From: Styela clava
Taxonomy: Eukaryota > Chordata > Ascidiacea > Stolidobranchia > Styelidae
Assembly: GCF_964204865.1 (NCBI RefSeq)
Contig: NC_135258.1
Span: 7,679,001-7,743,000 of the forward strand
Direction of reading: 5' to 3'
Length of the DNA stretch: 64,000 bases
Shown here: positions 12,568 through 25,927 of the stretch, piece by piece
Numbering within the stretch: position 1 is the first letter of the stretch
Layout: every line of letters starts with the position of its first letter
Position numbers and translations under genes: made by a program
The notes under the pieces: generated by a model
Told to the model about the DNA's origin: nothing
The model's input: only the letters and a program-made list of their open reading frames with translations
Database searches by the model: none

Positions 12568-12808
12568 GGATACCCAAACTACCGTACCTTGCTGCGAAGA
12601 CGAGTCCAGCAATCCTTTCGCGTGTGACATCGTCCACGTGATTTGTACCTACGAAATCACGCAGAGTACAGTAATCAAGTGCACGATGCGCCGAACAAAA
12701 ACAGGTTTTGCGAAATCGCTCCCCTATCGCCTCCTTTGACTTTTTCGCCCCCCTCTGTATCGTTTTCGCCCAACGGGGGGGCGATATCGCCCACTTTGGG
12801 AATCATCG

Positions 12809-13060
12809 CTACCTTACCTTTAACAGTACCGGTGCCCCAAACCATTGAAAACTTACGAATTTCGCTTACCAAGAATGCGCAGAATCAAAACGGACAAACG
12901 GTGTTCCCATGAATAAAAATAATACAGCCTTCTAGCGGAAATTACAGTCTTTAACCAGCACTGAAAATTTCAAAGCAATTGGAAGCATAAGAATACTAAC
13001 AAGAACAACAACAACATAATACAAAAACGACAGTCATGTCCATTTGGTGTACAACAAATC
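12809..13060 (+). repeat. Dispersed repeat 'Z', right part
   Basis: Continues the repeat broken at 9803: accggt-containing stretch, then aaatttcaaagcaattggaa, then an acaagaacaacaacataata tail. The same order occurs at 29267-29650 and 41046-41458. Confidence 0.55.
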
Positions 13061-14344
13061 CTTTTGCTAACCCTGGGATTGCTTATATTATGCTTGAAGA
13101 ATATATTTATGTACAAATATGAGCCTCAGTGGGATCACGAATACTTTGAGGGATACAATATTTCACGCATGTTACGTACAATTACGTCTCATGCGTAAGG
13201 GAGACACACCTTGCCAAAAAGAGTATCAAATTGGTGAAGTAGTATTTTACTGATACCAATTATGTTATCAAGGGCGCAGAGGTCTAACATAGATCTTTGA
13301 AAATTTTCAATCCATATAAAGTGTTACTGTTTTTATTTATTAAAATATTATTATGACGTGGAACGTACGTAATAATATTTAAATATTGGAGATTAATAAC
13401 ATTTTGATCACTATTTCAAAAAACAAAATAGTGATAAATAAACTTTTATCATATTAAAATATATTTAATCTATGAAAACGCGAAATTAGACAACCACAAA
13501 AATAATATGGTGCCATGTTTTTCATACACCGAACGTTAATCCACGTAGCTCAAATATTTGGGACATTCTCGTTTTACGCATCAGTTTCCAAAACTAATAT
13601 TTTTTTTTATTGTTTGACGTAGCTCAAATCATTTTTGACATTTTTGTTGTGCGAATCACATTTGTATTTGATATTTTGTAAAACAATCATATATTCAATG
13701 TTGTTATTTTAAGTCGTTCATTGAAAATTTATAATTAAAAAGTTTTTAACCTTTCACGAGAATAGATTCATCAATATTATTAAACCAAACTTGAGTTAGT
13801 ATATTTTATAAGTTATACTTGGATAACTTCCTATTTTGAAATGTTTTTGAAATTTTTCAAATATTTTATGATAACAAAACTCAAAAAATGTATTTTTCCT
13901 AACCTAATGAAATTTTTTCAAATATTTTAGTTTCTGGTAAACTTTGATTTAAGTAGACGTGAAATGAAAGCAAGATGCATTTTTACTGGAATTAACATTT
14001 GCAATTTGTATTTAAGTTTATTCTCCTAAGTCCTAAACACTGGCATGTTATTTAACTTCGTAATCATACAACTACGTAAGTTTTCCCGTTATAGGCGTCA
14101 AAGTTACTTCAAGAGCGCATGGTGACAAATATTACGCGGTTTCAAGTTATCGTCATCAATAAAAAATGAATTATTACATCACTGTGGTTCTGATAATTGG
14201 CATATTTTAGTGACTAAATATATTTTGAAAATTTATGTTTTCACTTTATTGTTGAAACTGTGTCACTGATACCAATAATAAAATTTGTTAAACGATTATT
14301 AACGTATAATTCGATAATTACAAACATCTTTCTAGAATCTAGAC

Positions 14345-15653
14345 CAGGGATGTGCAACAGGCGGCCCACTTTTCCCCCATCAAGCATAAAATCCTCATCT
14401 GATTTTTGCGCTTGTCGCCGCGTTGAATCTTTCGCCGTTTCCCACGTGACTATTGGAAGGGTAAGTGATAGCCGCATTCTCTTCTGGTTGTTGTCGCTCG
14501 GGTTGCCGCTAATTTTTTAATTCGCTGCTAATCTCACTGCTAATATTTTTTTGTGGGAATGTTGGATAACATATACTGTAATATATATATATATATATAG
14601 AATGGTTTATTAGGATTTTATACGAAAAGTTTTGTGATATCAACAGCTCGTATATGTTAAGAATAAACACATCTGCAATTTGTCCAAAGATCGCCAACGG
14701 TAAATGGAGCTTTCCATATTATCAGCATTTGCCCTCAAGGAATGATTTAATAAAGAAGGATGAAGGTTCTGGAAGGCTATTGTAATTATTATATATGTCC
14801 ATAAAGTCCCATTTTTTTAAGAATTGCGAAGAGAATTTCATCGATATCATATATGGTTTTGACCCTTATTAAATGAAGTTAAAATACTTAAACAATTACT
14901 GATTATAATACAACAGACCTGATTAAGATATATTGAGAACTGACTTCATAACAATATTGAAGTTGAAAAGGAACTTCATGGACACCCTGATATATTTTTT
15001 CTCTCTTCGAGTTTAACTATGAATCTCGATATAAAGAAAATTTAGCCGTTTTTTTCGAATATTGCTTTGGCAACAGAACAGCCCGACATATTGCACGACA
15101 AAGTCGGCAACCAATGCTAACCGATATTGATGTGAATTGCTGCAAAGGCGGTACTTGATTTGCAATTTTATTTTAATTTTTATTTGCATTTTGAAGATGT
15201 TTTTTTTTTATCCTATATGCTTCAATGCTATATTTGCTGCTGTAATACAGCAACAAGGTGTCGCTGACTGTATGACTCATTGAGTCTTCCGCGACCCCGT
15301 GTCAATTGCTATCAATCAATGTTGTTCTCGTTTTATTAGTTTACTGTGTTTTTCTTTTGCGTTCTATTGATTCTTGCATGGCGAAATAAAATATCTGAAT
15401 CTGATTCTTTTAACCACGCTTGAATATCTGCCTGAGCGAAAGAAGTGTCGGAGCGGCCGAACAACATGTAATTGTCGCGTCGCTTATTGCGCCTATTCGG
15501 TCATTGTTACGAAAATACACAAGGAAATCGATGCTCGAGAAAACATGAATTGCCTGTAGAGGCGGGGATTTGGTTTGCATTTCGATTGACCAGATAGCGG
15601 ATTGTAGTGCAAGTGGGATAACTGCCGCCAGTAACTGGGCCTCCGTGTCCATA
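14345..15653. mobile_element. Candidate hAT element, copy 2 counterpart
   Basis: Same element as at 692-2002, carried along in the segmental duplication. It keeps the CAGGGATGTGCAAC start and the right flank tactagag (15654-15661). Confidence 0.45.
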
Positions 15654-15661
15654 TACTAGAG

Positions 15662-15945
15662 CAGTCATTTTCAACCAATTTGGTTGAGCAGAAGCCAGTA
15701 GGCTCGGGGAAACCCTGTACAATAGTTTGATATTTTGTTATTGTCTGAATTGTGAATTACACAACAATAAAATCAGACCAAAGCAAGCGAATCAAAATGA
15801 ACTTCAAAGTGTTGCAAGTTTAATACGGGTGGCAAATCTAAAGGTATTTGATTATATTTAAACAATAAAAACATACAGATTTTCAATTTGAATGAAATCT
15901 CCCGGAAGTCCAGACATGCCGCTGAATTCCGGTTGAAAACCAGTT
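15662..15945. mobile_element. hAT MITE, copy 2 counterpart
   Basis: Counterpart of 2011-2291 with the same flanks tactagag and tattagag, so the insertion predates the duplication. Confidence 0.6.
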
Positions 15946-16451
15946 TATTAGAGCACTGCTGTACTATTTAATTGATTTTTTCAAACTTCAACTTTGAAAA
16001 ACAAATGTTTACAGAAGAATAACGTAAAGTAAATGACTAATTAAGGATATTGCGGCCACTCATAAGAAAGCCTTTATGTGAATATGATCCCTATGTCTTT
16101 AATTTGTTATATATATATATATAATTTGTTATCCTAATATAGTTTCAGTCTGGTCTATGTAAGTTGGAACTGTAAACGGGCGAAGTTAGAAGGTATCCAA
16201 AACGAACAAAAACAACACAGAGAATGTTTAATCATCTATTTTCTTCCGACACTAACAGAACTCATTTTGCTATATAATATAAATTCAGTCTGGTCAATTT
16301 ATATTAAAACTGGAAGCCAACGCAGTGGGATAATAATTCAAAACAAAAAACAAGGCGAAGAAAATTATTATTTGATGAAATATCAATAATAGCTGATTTG
16401 TAATCTAGAAAGTCAATCCATGGTCTGCTGTTATACAGGGGTTAGAAATTG

Positions 16452-19400
16452 TTAGATTGGTCGAATTTTCATCTCTGTGAATTTGAGAGAATAATAGTAT
16501 TCCCTCCAGGTTCGCCATATCACACCATCTGCGTATGATTTTTTAACCCCGCCTTTTAAATAATAACCATTCAAATTGCTTGCATGGCAGGCTGCGTACC
16601 ACCAGGCCCCTTTATACAGAACCGCGCAATTCCCAGAATAGGTATCGTTGTCTCGATCCTTAGTCGTAAATCCACGACCGTTGTGAGCACTCAAAGAATC
16701 TCCCGCGTCTCCCGTGAACCCTCCAACGGTGAGTGCATATTTCGATTTCGGTCCTCCTATTTTGAAGTTTCTGTGAAATTATTGCCAATGTTTACACTTT
16801 CAAATACAATTAAGTTAATCATATAAAGCAGGGGTGTGCAAGGGCTACAACCCGACCATTTAGTGTGGCCCTTATGAACACCCCAAATGAAGAATAAAAT
16901 TCTAATCCGACAGTTTATGTTAACAGCTGATATTAACCAACTATGCAAGAACTCAAAATTTCAATTGTCCTACTAAAATGTTAAATAAATAATATTTTTC
17001 ATTGTGTTAACTTTTTAATTGTTGTGTTCATGAAAAAGTCTATTTTTTTTCGTGGCCAGGCTAGTTAGGCTGAAGTTAGTTATATGGCCCACCGACAAAA
17101 AATGTAGCACACCAATGATGTAAAGTAATAGAATGACCCTTACGAATATTTCGCATATTTCCTATTTCCTTCCCAATCTTCTAAATCGATACGAAGTTCG
17201 TAGTCATTATCACGAGTCAGACGATGAAGATTCTCCAGGCCTTATAAATAGTTAAAATATTGAATAAATGAAATAACTTATTTCTGACATCCTTTTGGAA
17301 ATTTTCAAGACTCACCAAACCAAAATTCATCAACTTTGTTTCCAAAACCATTTACATATTCATTCCAAGTTCTATAGAAATCCGTTGAGCCACTTGAACG
17401 TCGCTGGAAAACCTTAAGTAAAGTAACTACATTTGAAAATAGTAACGTGGCAACCTCACACATCCAAACCACTATTATTAATAACTAGGCTTCAATAAAT
17501 CTATTACCAGCTAACATACAAAGACGGCCTATATAACTGAACAGCATTGGCGTATCCGCAGGGCATGGTCGACATGGCGCAGTTTGGACAGGGGCGCAAA
17601 AAGACGACAGTCTTAATCGTAAAATGTTTCAATAAAATAATTTCACATTGGAAATAATTGAAACTCGTGTTTTTACTGAAATATGATAATATACAAGTAT
17701 CAGTCGTTAAATTGTAAGTCAACGATTAATGGCACGTTTTTTAAAATCTTGCATGCGCGCTATTTTACGTATACGCCACTGCTGAACAGAAAACCAAATG
17801 GCAGACATTTGCTGATAAGACTCATTAATCTAGATTAGAAAGACCGGACCAATAAGAAGAAATTTAGGGTAATAATCATAAGCGTTGAGGGAAGATTAAA
17901 ATAATAACCAGTAAAACAAACTTTAACGTGAACACACAATGAATTGCGATAATGTATTGTTGTAAACATAGTGATTCCTCACCATCCAACCCCCACCGTC
18001 AGTTGTTAGATCACAGAATACTTCAAACTTTGAGTAAGCTGGGTAAATATCAAAAACTCCACCGGTTTCATTCCAAATTTTCGCATCATTCTTAGTCACT
18101 TTTCCACAATCGGAAAAAGTTAGAGGTCTCAATTCTGTCATGAGAGAATTGAATAATTCAATATTAAAGTGAAAAAATGAAAAGCCATCAATAATATAAC
18201 AATGCCTGTTTTAAAATGAAGGCACTACGACAGCGGTCATCGAAGCACAAATTACGCGAATTCCATGAATAAAACTGAGATTGTATTTTAAATTGATGGT
18301 CTCCAAGCATCAGTGGAACAAATAAAAAAAATTTTCAATACTGATCAACCGTAGCTACCTTCATAGACCCGCGTTTTGGCGTTTATCTACCCTTCGTAAG
18401 TGGGTAACTGCCATGCGAAGTTGTTTACAGATATCGGTATGAAAATCCACTCCCAATAATATATGAAACATTAATGGTTAAATTGATCCAAGACGCCGAA
18501 AGGTTGGAAGAAGTATGATTGTGTTTACTTTTAGTCGAATAGCCGAGTGGTCTAATGCGCCATACTCGAGAGTCGTCCATTTCACCTTGACAAGACTTAG
18601 CTTCTCTGCTGCGTCTGCGGCTATGATTATACAAACCTTGAGCCACACGAATCAATTCTGAAAATTTTCTTTCTATCTCAGATGTGTTGTTCAACATCTT
18701 TTCTTCAACATTGGCCATCTTGGCTTTAAAACGAATCTCCATTGCTGTATAATAAATAAATATTTCAGAGCTAACTGAATTCAAAGAGCATCTTTGATGT
18801 AGCCTGAACCAATGGGAGGGTCATAGGGGCAGTCGACTTGGTAGCACACTGTAGGGATGAGTTCGTTTCTTAGTTAACTAATAATACAAACATTGCACTA
18901 TTATTTGGCTTTTATTTTTGAAGTTTGATATATAGGCGATCATTATCAGAACTCGCCCTGGGCAGCAGAAAAGTGTAGCACGATCCTGTCTGCAACCCAC
19001 CGAGCTCCTAATCCAGATCACATAAATTGTACCTTGTGGTTGGCAAAGGCGCGCTTTAAATACTTCTCAAATATCGATCGCGTTTATAAGCCTAATGTAT
19101 GGAGTGCTTACACTCAAAGCCAGTATTAGTACCGGTTGAGCCATAAAATCCGAGCAATTTATTGACGGTGAGTCATATTGTGCGCCCTATGGTCCGCAAT
19201 ATAAGTTAGTAGCCTACACAACTTACCGTTGAATTTCTTCTGCATTTCCTGTTCTATCTTTGTATAGTTAACTATGCCTGGTGGTCCACGTGGTCCTGCT
19301 TTACCAACTCGCCCTGCGTGAGCATGGTCTGGTCGAGAATTCGAGAGTAATGTGACCTGTCTTGTACAATATTCATGCATTTGATAAACTTGGGAACAAA

Positions 19401-19473
19401 GACCATCGTCAGGCAATGAATCGGTCATTGAAATCAGACAAATAATCAACATTAAAAATAACTTATTAACCAT
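16452..19473 (-). CDS. Secreted fibrinogen-domain lectin (ficolin-like), FREP-2
   Basis: Six exons on the minus strand: 19473-19227, 18744-18637, 18134-17983, 17412-17316, 17240-17144 and 16770-16452. Their lengths (247, 108, 152, 97, 97, 319) equal those of FREP-1, again giving 339 aa with no break. The signal peptide is [19 protein letters not shown]. The short Gly-X-Y run, the neck and the first half of the fibrinogen domain are nearly the same as in FREP-1. Exon 6 is strongly diverged: 24 of 106 residues differ, including WWYAAC for WWYTNC and many changes in the loop after the NLNG motif. The calcium-site motif is KDRDND. It probably recognises a different ligand from FREP-1; this is an inference. 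An extracellular innate-recognition role is the family expectation. No expression signal could be judged from the sequence. Confidence 0.88.
16829..17117. mobile_element. hAT MITE in lectin intron 5, copy 2
   Basis: Counterpart of 4773-5076 with the flanks atataaag and atgtaaag; it lacks the long C run. Confidence 0.7.
17545..17781. mobile_element. hAT MITE in lectin intron 3, copy 2
   Basis: Counterpart of 5504-5741 with the same perfect ctgaacag duplication (17537-17544 and 17782-17789). Confidence 0.8.
18534..18577 (+). pseudogene. tRNA-Leu 5'-half-like fragment in lectin intron 2, copy 2
   Basis: Counterpart of 6431-6474, with tactcgaga in place of tactcaaga at the anticodon position. 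No 3' half was found. Confidence 0.25.
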
Positions 19474-19674
19474 GTTGTATCGTTTTTGCCCTGGATAAGT
19501 CATAATGCTGAAAAAATCATGAGAGTTTGTTATATTTTCGAATAAAAATACTAAATATAATATACACATCATACTAAATATGAATTCGTAAAAACACGAT
19601 CCTAAGAATATAATAGGAAACTTTTATTTTTCTCCACGCACAAAAACTGAAACCAGGCCATACTCTATCTAAAC

Positions 19675-19927
19675 CAGGGCTTTTCAAGGGCGATTTAGAC
19701 ATTCCGGTGGGTAGCAAAAAGGCTTAGGTCCTGATAAAATCTTTTTCGACACTAACTTATGTTTAAACAAAATATCGTTCAAATTTGAAAGATTTGGGAC
19801 CAGTACTAAGACGCGCCATCATCGAAATAGAGGCCAGATTCAATCATTTGTGCGAAAATATGCAATAACTCAATAAAAATTTGGCCATGCCAAGTGGTTC
19901 GCAATGAGAAAAGTTTTAAGAACGCTG
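19675..19927. mobile_element. hAT MITE upstream of FREP-2
   Basis: Left end CAGGGCTTTTCAA, right end TTTTAAGAACGCTG, flanks atctaaac and ttctaaac (7 of 8). It is about 70 bp longer than the copy 1 version. Confidence 0.65.
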
Positions 19928-20570
19928 TTCTAAACTAAAGCAAGTTTCACTAGCTATTCAGATGATTTATATATTATATAGAACTACTGATATATCTTCA
20001 AATACTTCATTGATTCTTTGAATATATATTGTAATAATAACTCGATCATTATGCGATATGTTGAACAATATACGAGGCGTCATGTTATTAGCCTTTGTTG
20101 TATTTCACTTTCGTTTTCCATTTATTTGTATTACTCCATGCTTTGAATGACGACATTGTATATTCAGGCCAACAAAAATACGTATACTTTCGCCTAGCGT
20201 ATTGTACCACACACATCACTTAAAACTAAGTACACTACTAACAATGACTGCTACGCGACAATACGCCTTCTAACTGAAAATTAGGCGCCTTAATTCTAAG
20301 AAAACGTATTTGATGTCTACGATTAAGCTAAGAAAGTCAACAAGCCTTAGTGGATGGAAAATTCCCATACATTTGAAATTGAAAAAGATCGAGAATTATC
20401 TGACATTTTACGGTTGTACTATTTATTACACTTATACAAAATATATTTAATTAAGTTATACAACTTGAACTATGCGTTTACAATCAAGTCAAAATCAATC
20501 TGATTAAATTATACTAACAGCATACAAACTCATATCTGCGACGTACCCGCTATCACTGATTGTTTTACAG

Positions 20571-22545
20571 TCTGAATCATCAGCCAAACAGAAGAGTGTT
20601 TGTCACTTATGCCCGGCAGAATCGAGCCTTAACATTGTTTTGGGACATAAAGTTTTTTTTATTGTTTAGATATAATGTATATGACATATATAATGATACC
20701 CAGGTGGATGTGGAGTATATAATGTTGAGCAATTTTTTTTCAAGTGGATTTAAAGTATTCGGTCCAAGATGACCCACATCCTGAATCCTAACCTGGTAAA
20801 CATACAATGTTCAGGTTGTGCGCCATCTTGGTACGAATACTTCAGGAGCGCCTTTTTGCTAAAAACAATTATTTGAGTATCTTGAAACTACATGGTTTAG
20901 TTTTGCATACATGGTAACATTGAATCTCCTTACAATGTCCGAAATTCAATTTTAGTAGAATAAATGGTAGTTTATTTCACTAATACAAGCCAAGATCTAT
21001 CGACAGCATCTAGCCACTTTCTATTGCGCTCATCAAACTACATTTGCGTTGTCGCGCGCATTTCGTTTTCCTAGTTTAAGCTTAAGCTTAAGGATTTGGG
21101 AAATATTTTATTAGTTGAATTGGATTGGAATATTTGACCTCGTCTTTCACTCCGAACAAGGCCATGTAAAACCATCCACTGGTATCTAAAGATGTGTAAC
21201 ATATTTTCTTTTGGAAGAACCGCAACCTTTCAGTGCTGCATTGACTTTGGCAAAATTAATATATCCTTGTGGAAATAGAAGGTATGCGTATGCGAAACCG
21301 AAAGGTGCACCTGTTATGCCAACATAGTTGAGTCAAAGTTTTGAATACTAGTACATCACACACATTTTCCTGCGTGCTTCGGTTGTACGTAGTAACGCGC
21401 ACATTTTTGCGCACATGCATCAAATTCCACTTGATTATTGAGCTATAGGTTTTTGACGAGCTTTTGTGTATGATTTCATTCCATAGAATTTGTATGCTGT
21501 TCTAAAGAATACTAGTTTCAGCTTTTTCATTCATTCAAACCGCGTGTTTAAAGTAAGTTTTGTAATATTGCGTGTTGGTTTCCAATATCCTCAAATCGGT
21601 GATGCCAGTAAATCTTTAATACAAAAAGATCAGTACATCTGCAATAAAAACAGCAGTACCCACTCAAATGACATCTGGGGGATGGATACTTTTAGTATCT
21701 ACTCCATCGCGTGCCTCTTACAGTCTTACCAGTTTACATGAGTGCCAATTGGTATCTAAGCTCAGCCAGAGACAAAAAGTTTCGGACTGCAGTTGGCGTG
21801 ACGTTTTTAAATATATATTCTACAATAAGATTATTTGATTGCATACTACTGAAAGTTCCGCCTTATATGTCTTTTCCCATTGCACTATTCCTTTACTGAT
21901 ATTCGATAATATGACGCTCATCTGACATAGTTCTCAAAGTGTGTAGATGGGTATAATCTTTTCCATGCTGTTCAGATGGGAATGCGCGAATATATATAAG
22001 AATTGCTAATATTGGTTTGCAATGCGATAAAATCCCATCTTGGCATTTCTGCCTCTCGCAATTGCTGCGTATACTTATCGGGGAAGTTCTGTGGCGTGGT
22101 TATCAAATGAAAAAAAAACATGGGATTATTTTTTCTACTTCTCTACTACTATCAAACCTTGACATTTTGTGAAAACTTTTTCCATGCAACCTTTTTAATC
22201 TTAAACGCTTAAACAATCACTGTATGTAATAGCAGCTAGTGCGCATCGTATACTTATGAAGGGTATGCCGGTCTATAAAGCTTACAACGGCTGATAAATG
22301 TTAAAGGAAATTTGGATCCTTTGTACAAAGCCCCCACCGCTAATGCAAAAATGTGTGATTTAAGAAAAAACACTCCGCCACGCTTTAAGATAATAAAGTG
22401 GGAATCATTCAGTTGGGGTTAGGAATGATTTGATGATTTGAATATTCATCGCAATCTGCTTTCCTCACCCTAACTGGACATCTACTATTTTTATTTTGAG
22501 TGGTGGCGGGACTTGTACAACCATAGCCAGGTACTGACTCGCCAA
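20571..22545. other. Copy 2-specific insertion without recognised genes
   Basis: About 2 kb that interrupts the alignment with copy 1 near position 8380. The short ORFs have no recognisable domain. A fragment of the palindromic 'P' repeat lies at 20764-20856. The rest could be an old transposon, but no clear ends were seen. Confidence 0.45.
20764..20856. repeat. Palindromic MITE 'P', fragment
   Basis: Contains the ends seen in the full copies: a gtgcgccatcttggtacgaa-like segment running to caggagcgcc. Compare 40088-40325. Confidence 0.45.
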
Positions 22546-24229
22546 GAAAAAACTGTACCGAGCCCAAGATGTGTAAATGATATCTAACCAAAAAAGATGT
22601 GAAATTTATAAATAAATTGTTTTCACGTAACAGATGATGTCACGAATACAGATCGACAAAATTGATATTAATTACGCATTTCTGTAACTGTAAGATCAGC
22701 GTATGCTTGACTTTAACATTGATACCTGGTGTCATTCGAAACATTTTACATGGACAGAATTCATCTTTTGTTATCGTCAATTCAAAATATTATATTGAGA
22801 TGGATATGAACCAAGACGTATTGCATTAAGTCGTGCGTGACAAATGTTAATCATTTTATGAGGGCTTTTGCACTTTAAAACTTTTTAGATAACCAGATCC
22901 CTGAATCATCTTTTATTTATCGTCATATATAGAAAAAGGAAAAACACAAAGATGTTTAGAATTAAATACAGCGATATCTCTCTTATTAATATAAACAGTT
23001 AAATTAATTTTCTCCTAGCTGGAATTAGTTCCTGGCTAAATTTCGTGTTCGCGCTAAGTGTTCTTGGCGAACACGTGGTCAACTAAATATCAATATGGCA
23101 CAGGTCAACACTTCTTGCATCAAAAATATATTCTCTCGTTTTCAGCAAAGGTCAGTTGCAAAAACACTGCATTATAGATTATGACGTCATATGTATATTT
23201 AGATTCAGGTGCATACATGCGTGAATATTTTTCACTTTCAGTTCTCTGACCAGAAGGAAACTTCACAAAAACGTAGGAAATGCGTTTTCAATACGAACAT
23301 TCACACGCTTGCGCAAAATAATTGCAATATTATTCTATTCTATTTTTGTTTCTATTGACATATCACTTTAAAATAGTTACTTTTTCTCTACACTTTTTTG
23401 TCTATTTTCCCGGTTGTTCGTGTCGGGGACACTAAAGTCAATCTACACCGACGATATCATACAGTATGGACTCGCAAACATTTGGTGTTGTGAAGACCGT
23501 AATGAGTTTGGCTATCATTTACGGAGCCCTACAATTAATTATGAAAAAAAAACATTGTTACACTGCGAATAATGTTCGTGAATAAAATAATTTTTGTTAA
23601 TGACTCGGATGTATTTGCTGCTTGTCAAATTTTAATAATGCCGTTTTTGCTCATTTGGTAAACGAATAGCACTTTGGAATCTATGCCACACACAATATAG
23701 AGATGAAACAATGTATCGGTATCCGCCATATTTTAGATATTGGTAATTGTATCGGTATCGAAAAATAAATAAATACATCTTTAATGCAGACCCTAAACCC
23801 TGTTTTATTTATTTGCAATTGAAATGTTTGAAGTTTCGTAGTTATTATATTGTGAATTCCGTACATTATTTGTTTTAAAACTCGGGTTCTCGCTTATTAC
23901 TCACGCATAAAACATCCTATTCCATCAAATGTCAACGAGGTCAAAAAGTCGTTTTTACGTTTCAACTTTCTTAGTATCGTTTTTCGTCAATTATTAGTTT
24001 CAGATGCATGATTAAATCGAAACTATAGAAACGCAATAAATAAGTGGTATAGCATAACTTTTGTATTTTTAAAATTATATAAGTCATGAGAGAATTAGAT
24101 TTAATAGGGCAAGATTTTGTAATTAGCCAATCTTTGCTTTATTCAAATCATAAATAAATATTATCAACTCTCTGATTACCTTTAACTTTGCTCGAAAAAT
24201 ATATTTATCAGTCGGTCCATGAAATACAG

Positions 24230-24460
24230 GGTACAATTTTTGATATTCCCGTAGTGTGTGTACCAGGTTAGGCCGTAATTTTATTCCGATTTTCTTCATT
24301 TTAGTTCTATTACGAGTTCGAGCACTGTCTGTATTAGCCAAGTAAAAATATCCCCTGCCCATAGGTTTCAGTCCCATCACACAACTTGATGTAAAGTAGG
24401 CGAACAAAATTAGTTACCTCCATATTGGTACACACACTCCTGGAGCCCCAAATTTATTAC
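24230..24460. mobile_element. Palindromic MITE 'P', full copy
   Basis: The left side cccgtagtgtgtgtaccagg and right side ttggtacacacactcctgga are inverted repeats about 230 bp apart. A related copy in inverted orientation lies at 29940-30145 and another at 40088-40325. The superfamily was not determined. Confidence 0.6.
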
Positions 24461-25530
24461 GTACGTTACGTATAATTAAGTCTTAAACATAAGGGATACA
24501 CAAGTTTCCAAAAACCTTAAGAAAAAACATACATCGGTTTCACCGCTTCGAATATTTGAGTTTATTGATAACAATTATTTTATCACGGACACAGAGGTCA
24601 ATCATAGATTTATGAGAATTTTCCGTACATTTAAAGTTTTAATTGTTTTTGATTATAAAAATATCATTATGACGTGACACGGACGTAACAAATACTTACT
24701 TGGTTCAATTTAAATATTGAAGCTTAATAATATCTTATTTACGGCGATTTTTTTAAAACAACAAAATCGTTCAGCGCTAAATAAACTTCTACCATATTAA
24801 AATATACCTTATTAGGTAACCGCTAAATGTCACAATCACATTCCCAAAATATTTTATCCCTTTTTATTTTGTTTTAATTCACCGAACGTTAATTAACGTA
24901 TCTCAAATCATTTGTGACATTTTTGTTTTACGTATCAATGCGGATTTGATGTAAATCAATCATTCATTTGCTCGTTGCTCTATTATCCGTTCATTGGAAA
25001 TCTATAATTAAAAAGTTTATACATTGCTTGAATTGATTTATCAATATTATTGAAACAAGCTTAACTTGATGTAAGTTACAAGATATACTTAGATGGCTCC
25101 ATATTTCAAAATGCAGTTTGAATTTGGAGTGTGTGCCTTAATTGTCCAAATGTTTAATGAATAGTGGTGAAAACAAGAACTCAATAAATATATTCGTGGT
25201 AATTGTATAGATTTGTTTTACAATTGCATTAGTTTCACATTATAAAGTTTATTTTATTGAAAACAAAATGATTTTGAATCATTCGAATTTTGCTGGAATT
25301 ACCTTTCATGATTTGTATTTAATTTTATGACTGACGTATTGACAACGTCGTAGTTGTCACAGTCACAGCATAAGTTTCTCACGTTATAACTTATGAGCGT
25401 CAAAGTTACGTCAAGAGCGTACGGTGACAAATATTACGCGGTTTCAAATTATCGTCACCAATAAAAATTTAACTATTGCGTCATAGTGGTTCTGATAATT
25501 AGTATAATTTAGTGACTATACCTATATATA
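24455..25530. repeat. Third, older partial copy of the duplicated unit
   Basis: The block 24455-25530 follows 13150-14225 in order but with roughly 20-25% mismatch by eye. Shared landmarks include the stretch around 24880-24960 matching 13530-13670 and the stretch at 25390-25515 matching 14100-14220. Homology stops near 25530 before any lectin exon, so this copy is truncated. Confidence 0.7.
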
Positions 25531-25927
25531 TATAGTGTCACATTTACTTTCCACACACCATTCCTTTTTTCCTTTTCTATGAATAGAGTAGTCAAAAAGG
25601 AACTAATAATTTCATCTACGTTTGCTTATTAGTTGCGGGCTTAAAATGTGACAATAAAGACATGTCATGAAAGTGGTTCGATAAACATTTTGGTTTTGAT
25701 TTTAATTTTCAAGAATTATTTTTATGAGATTGCGATGTAATATTTGAATATTTTATTATTATGTCCGTAGCTAAATTAATCCGTCCGTAACTAAAATTAA
25801 AAAAAAAAAATTTGAACAAAAATTCGTTCAAGTAATATAAATATTTGAAAGTTTTCAAACTAACCCGCGACTTACATCATTCCACCCTTAGATTATTTCT
25901 CAGTGTACAAAGAATTGAGGTGACTCA

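Larger units (their letters stand above)
9804..12808. mobile_element. Composite nested hAT element A (outermost layer)
   Basis: The left end CAGTGGTTCCCAAACTTTTT is followed by a GC-rich 'atcgcccccc' subterminal zone. The right end is the reverse complement of CGATGATTCCCAAAGTGGG with the same kind of zone. Without the 935 bp taken by the innermost element and its duplicated target site, the length is about 2.07 kb, nearly the same as element B at 37237-39311, which lies in the opposite orientation. The flanks gtctactt and ctacctta are only partly alike, so the target duplication has decayed. It splits a dispersed repeat (9748 and 12809). No transposase ORF. Confidence 0.82.
13150..24070. repeat. 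Tandem segmental duplication, copy 2
   Basis: This is the second copy of the lectin-gene unit, in the same orientation as copy 1. It has its own insertions, chiefly about 2 kb at 20571-22545 that has no counterpart between 8375 and 8405 of copy 1. Its first 500 bp (13150-13653) have no copy 1 equivalent in the window but match the start of the third copy at 24455. Confidence 0.88.

Noticed and set aside
21061-21100. Palindromic TTTAAGCTTAAGCTTAAGG as a possible regulatory site
   Set aside because: A short symmetric sequence with no gene nearby that it could serve; it may be chance.
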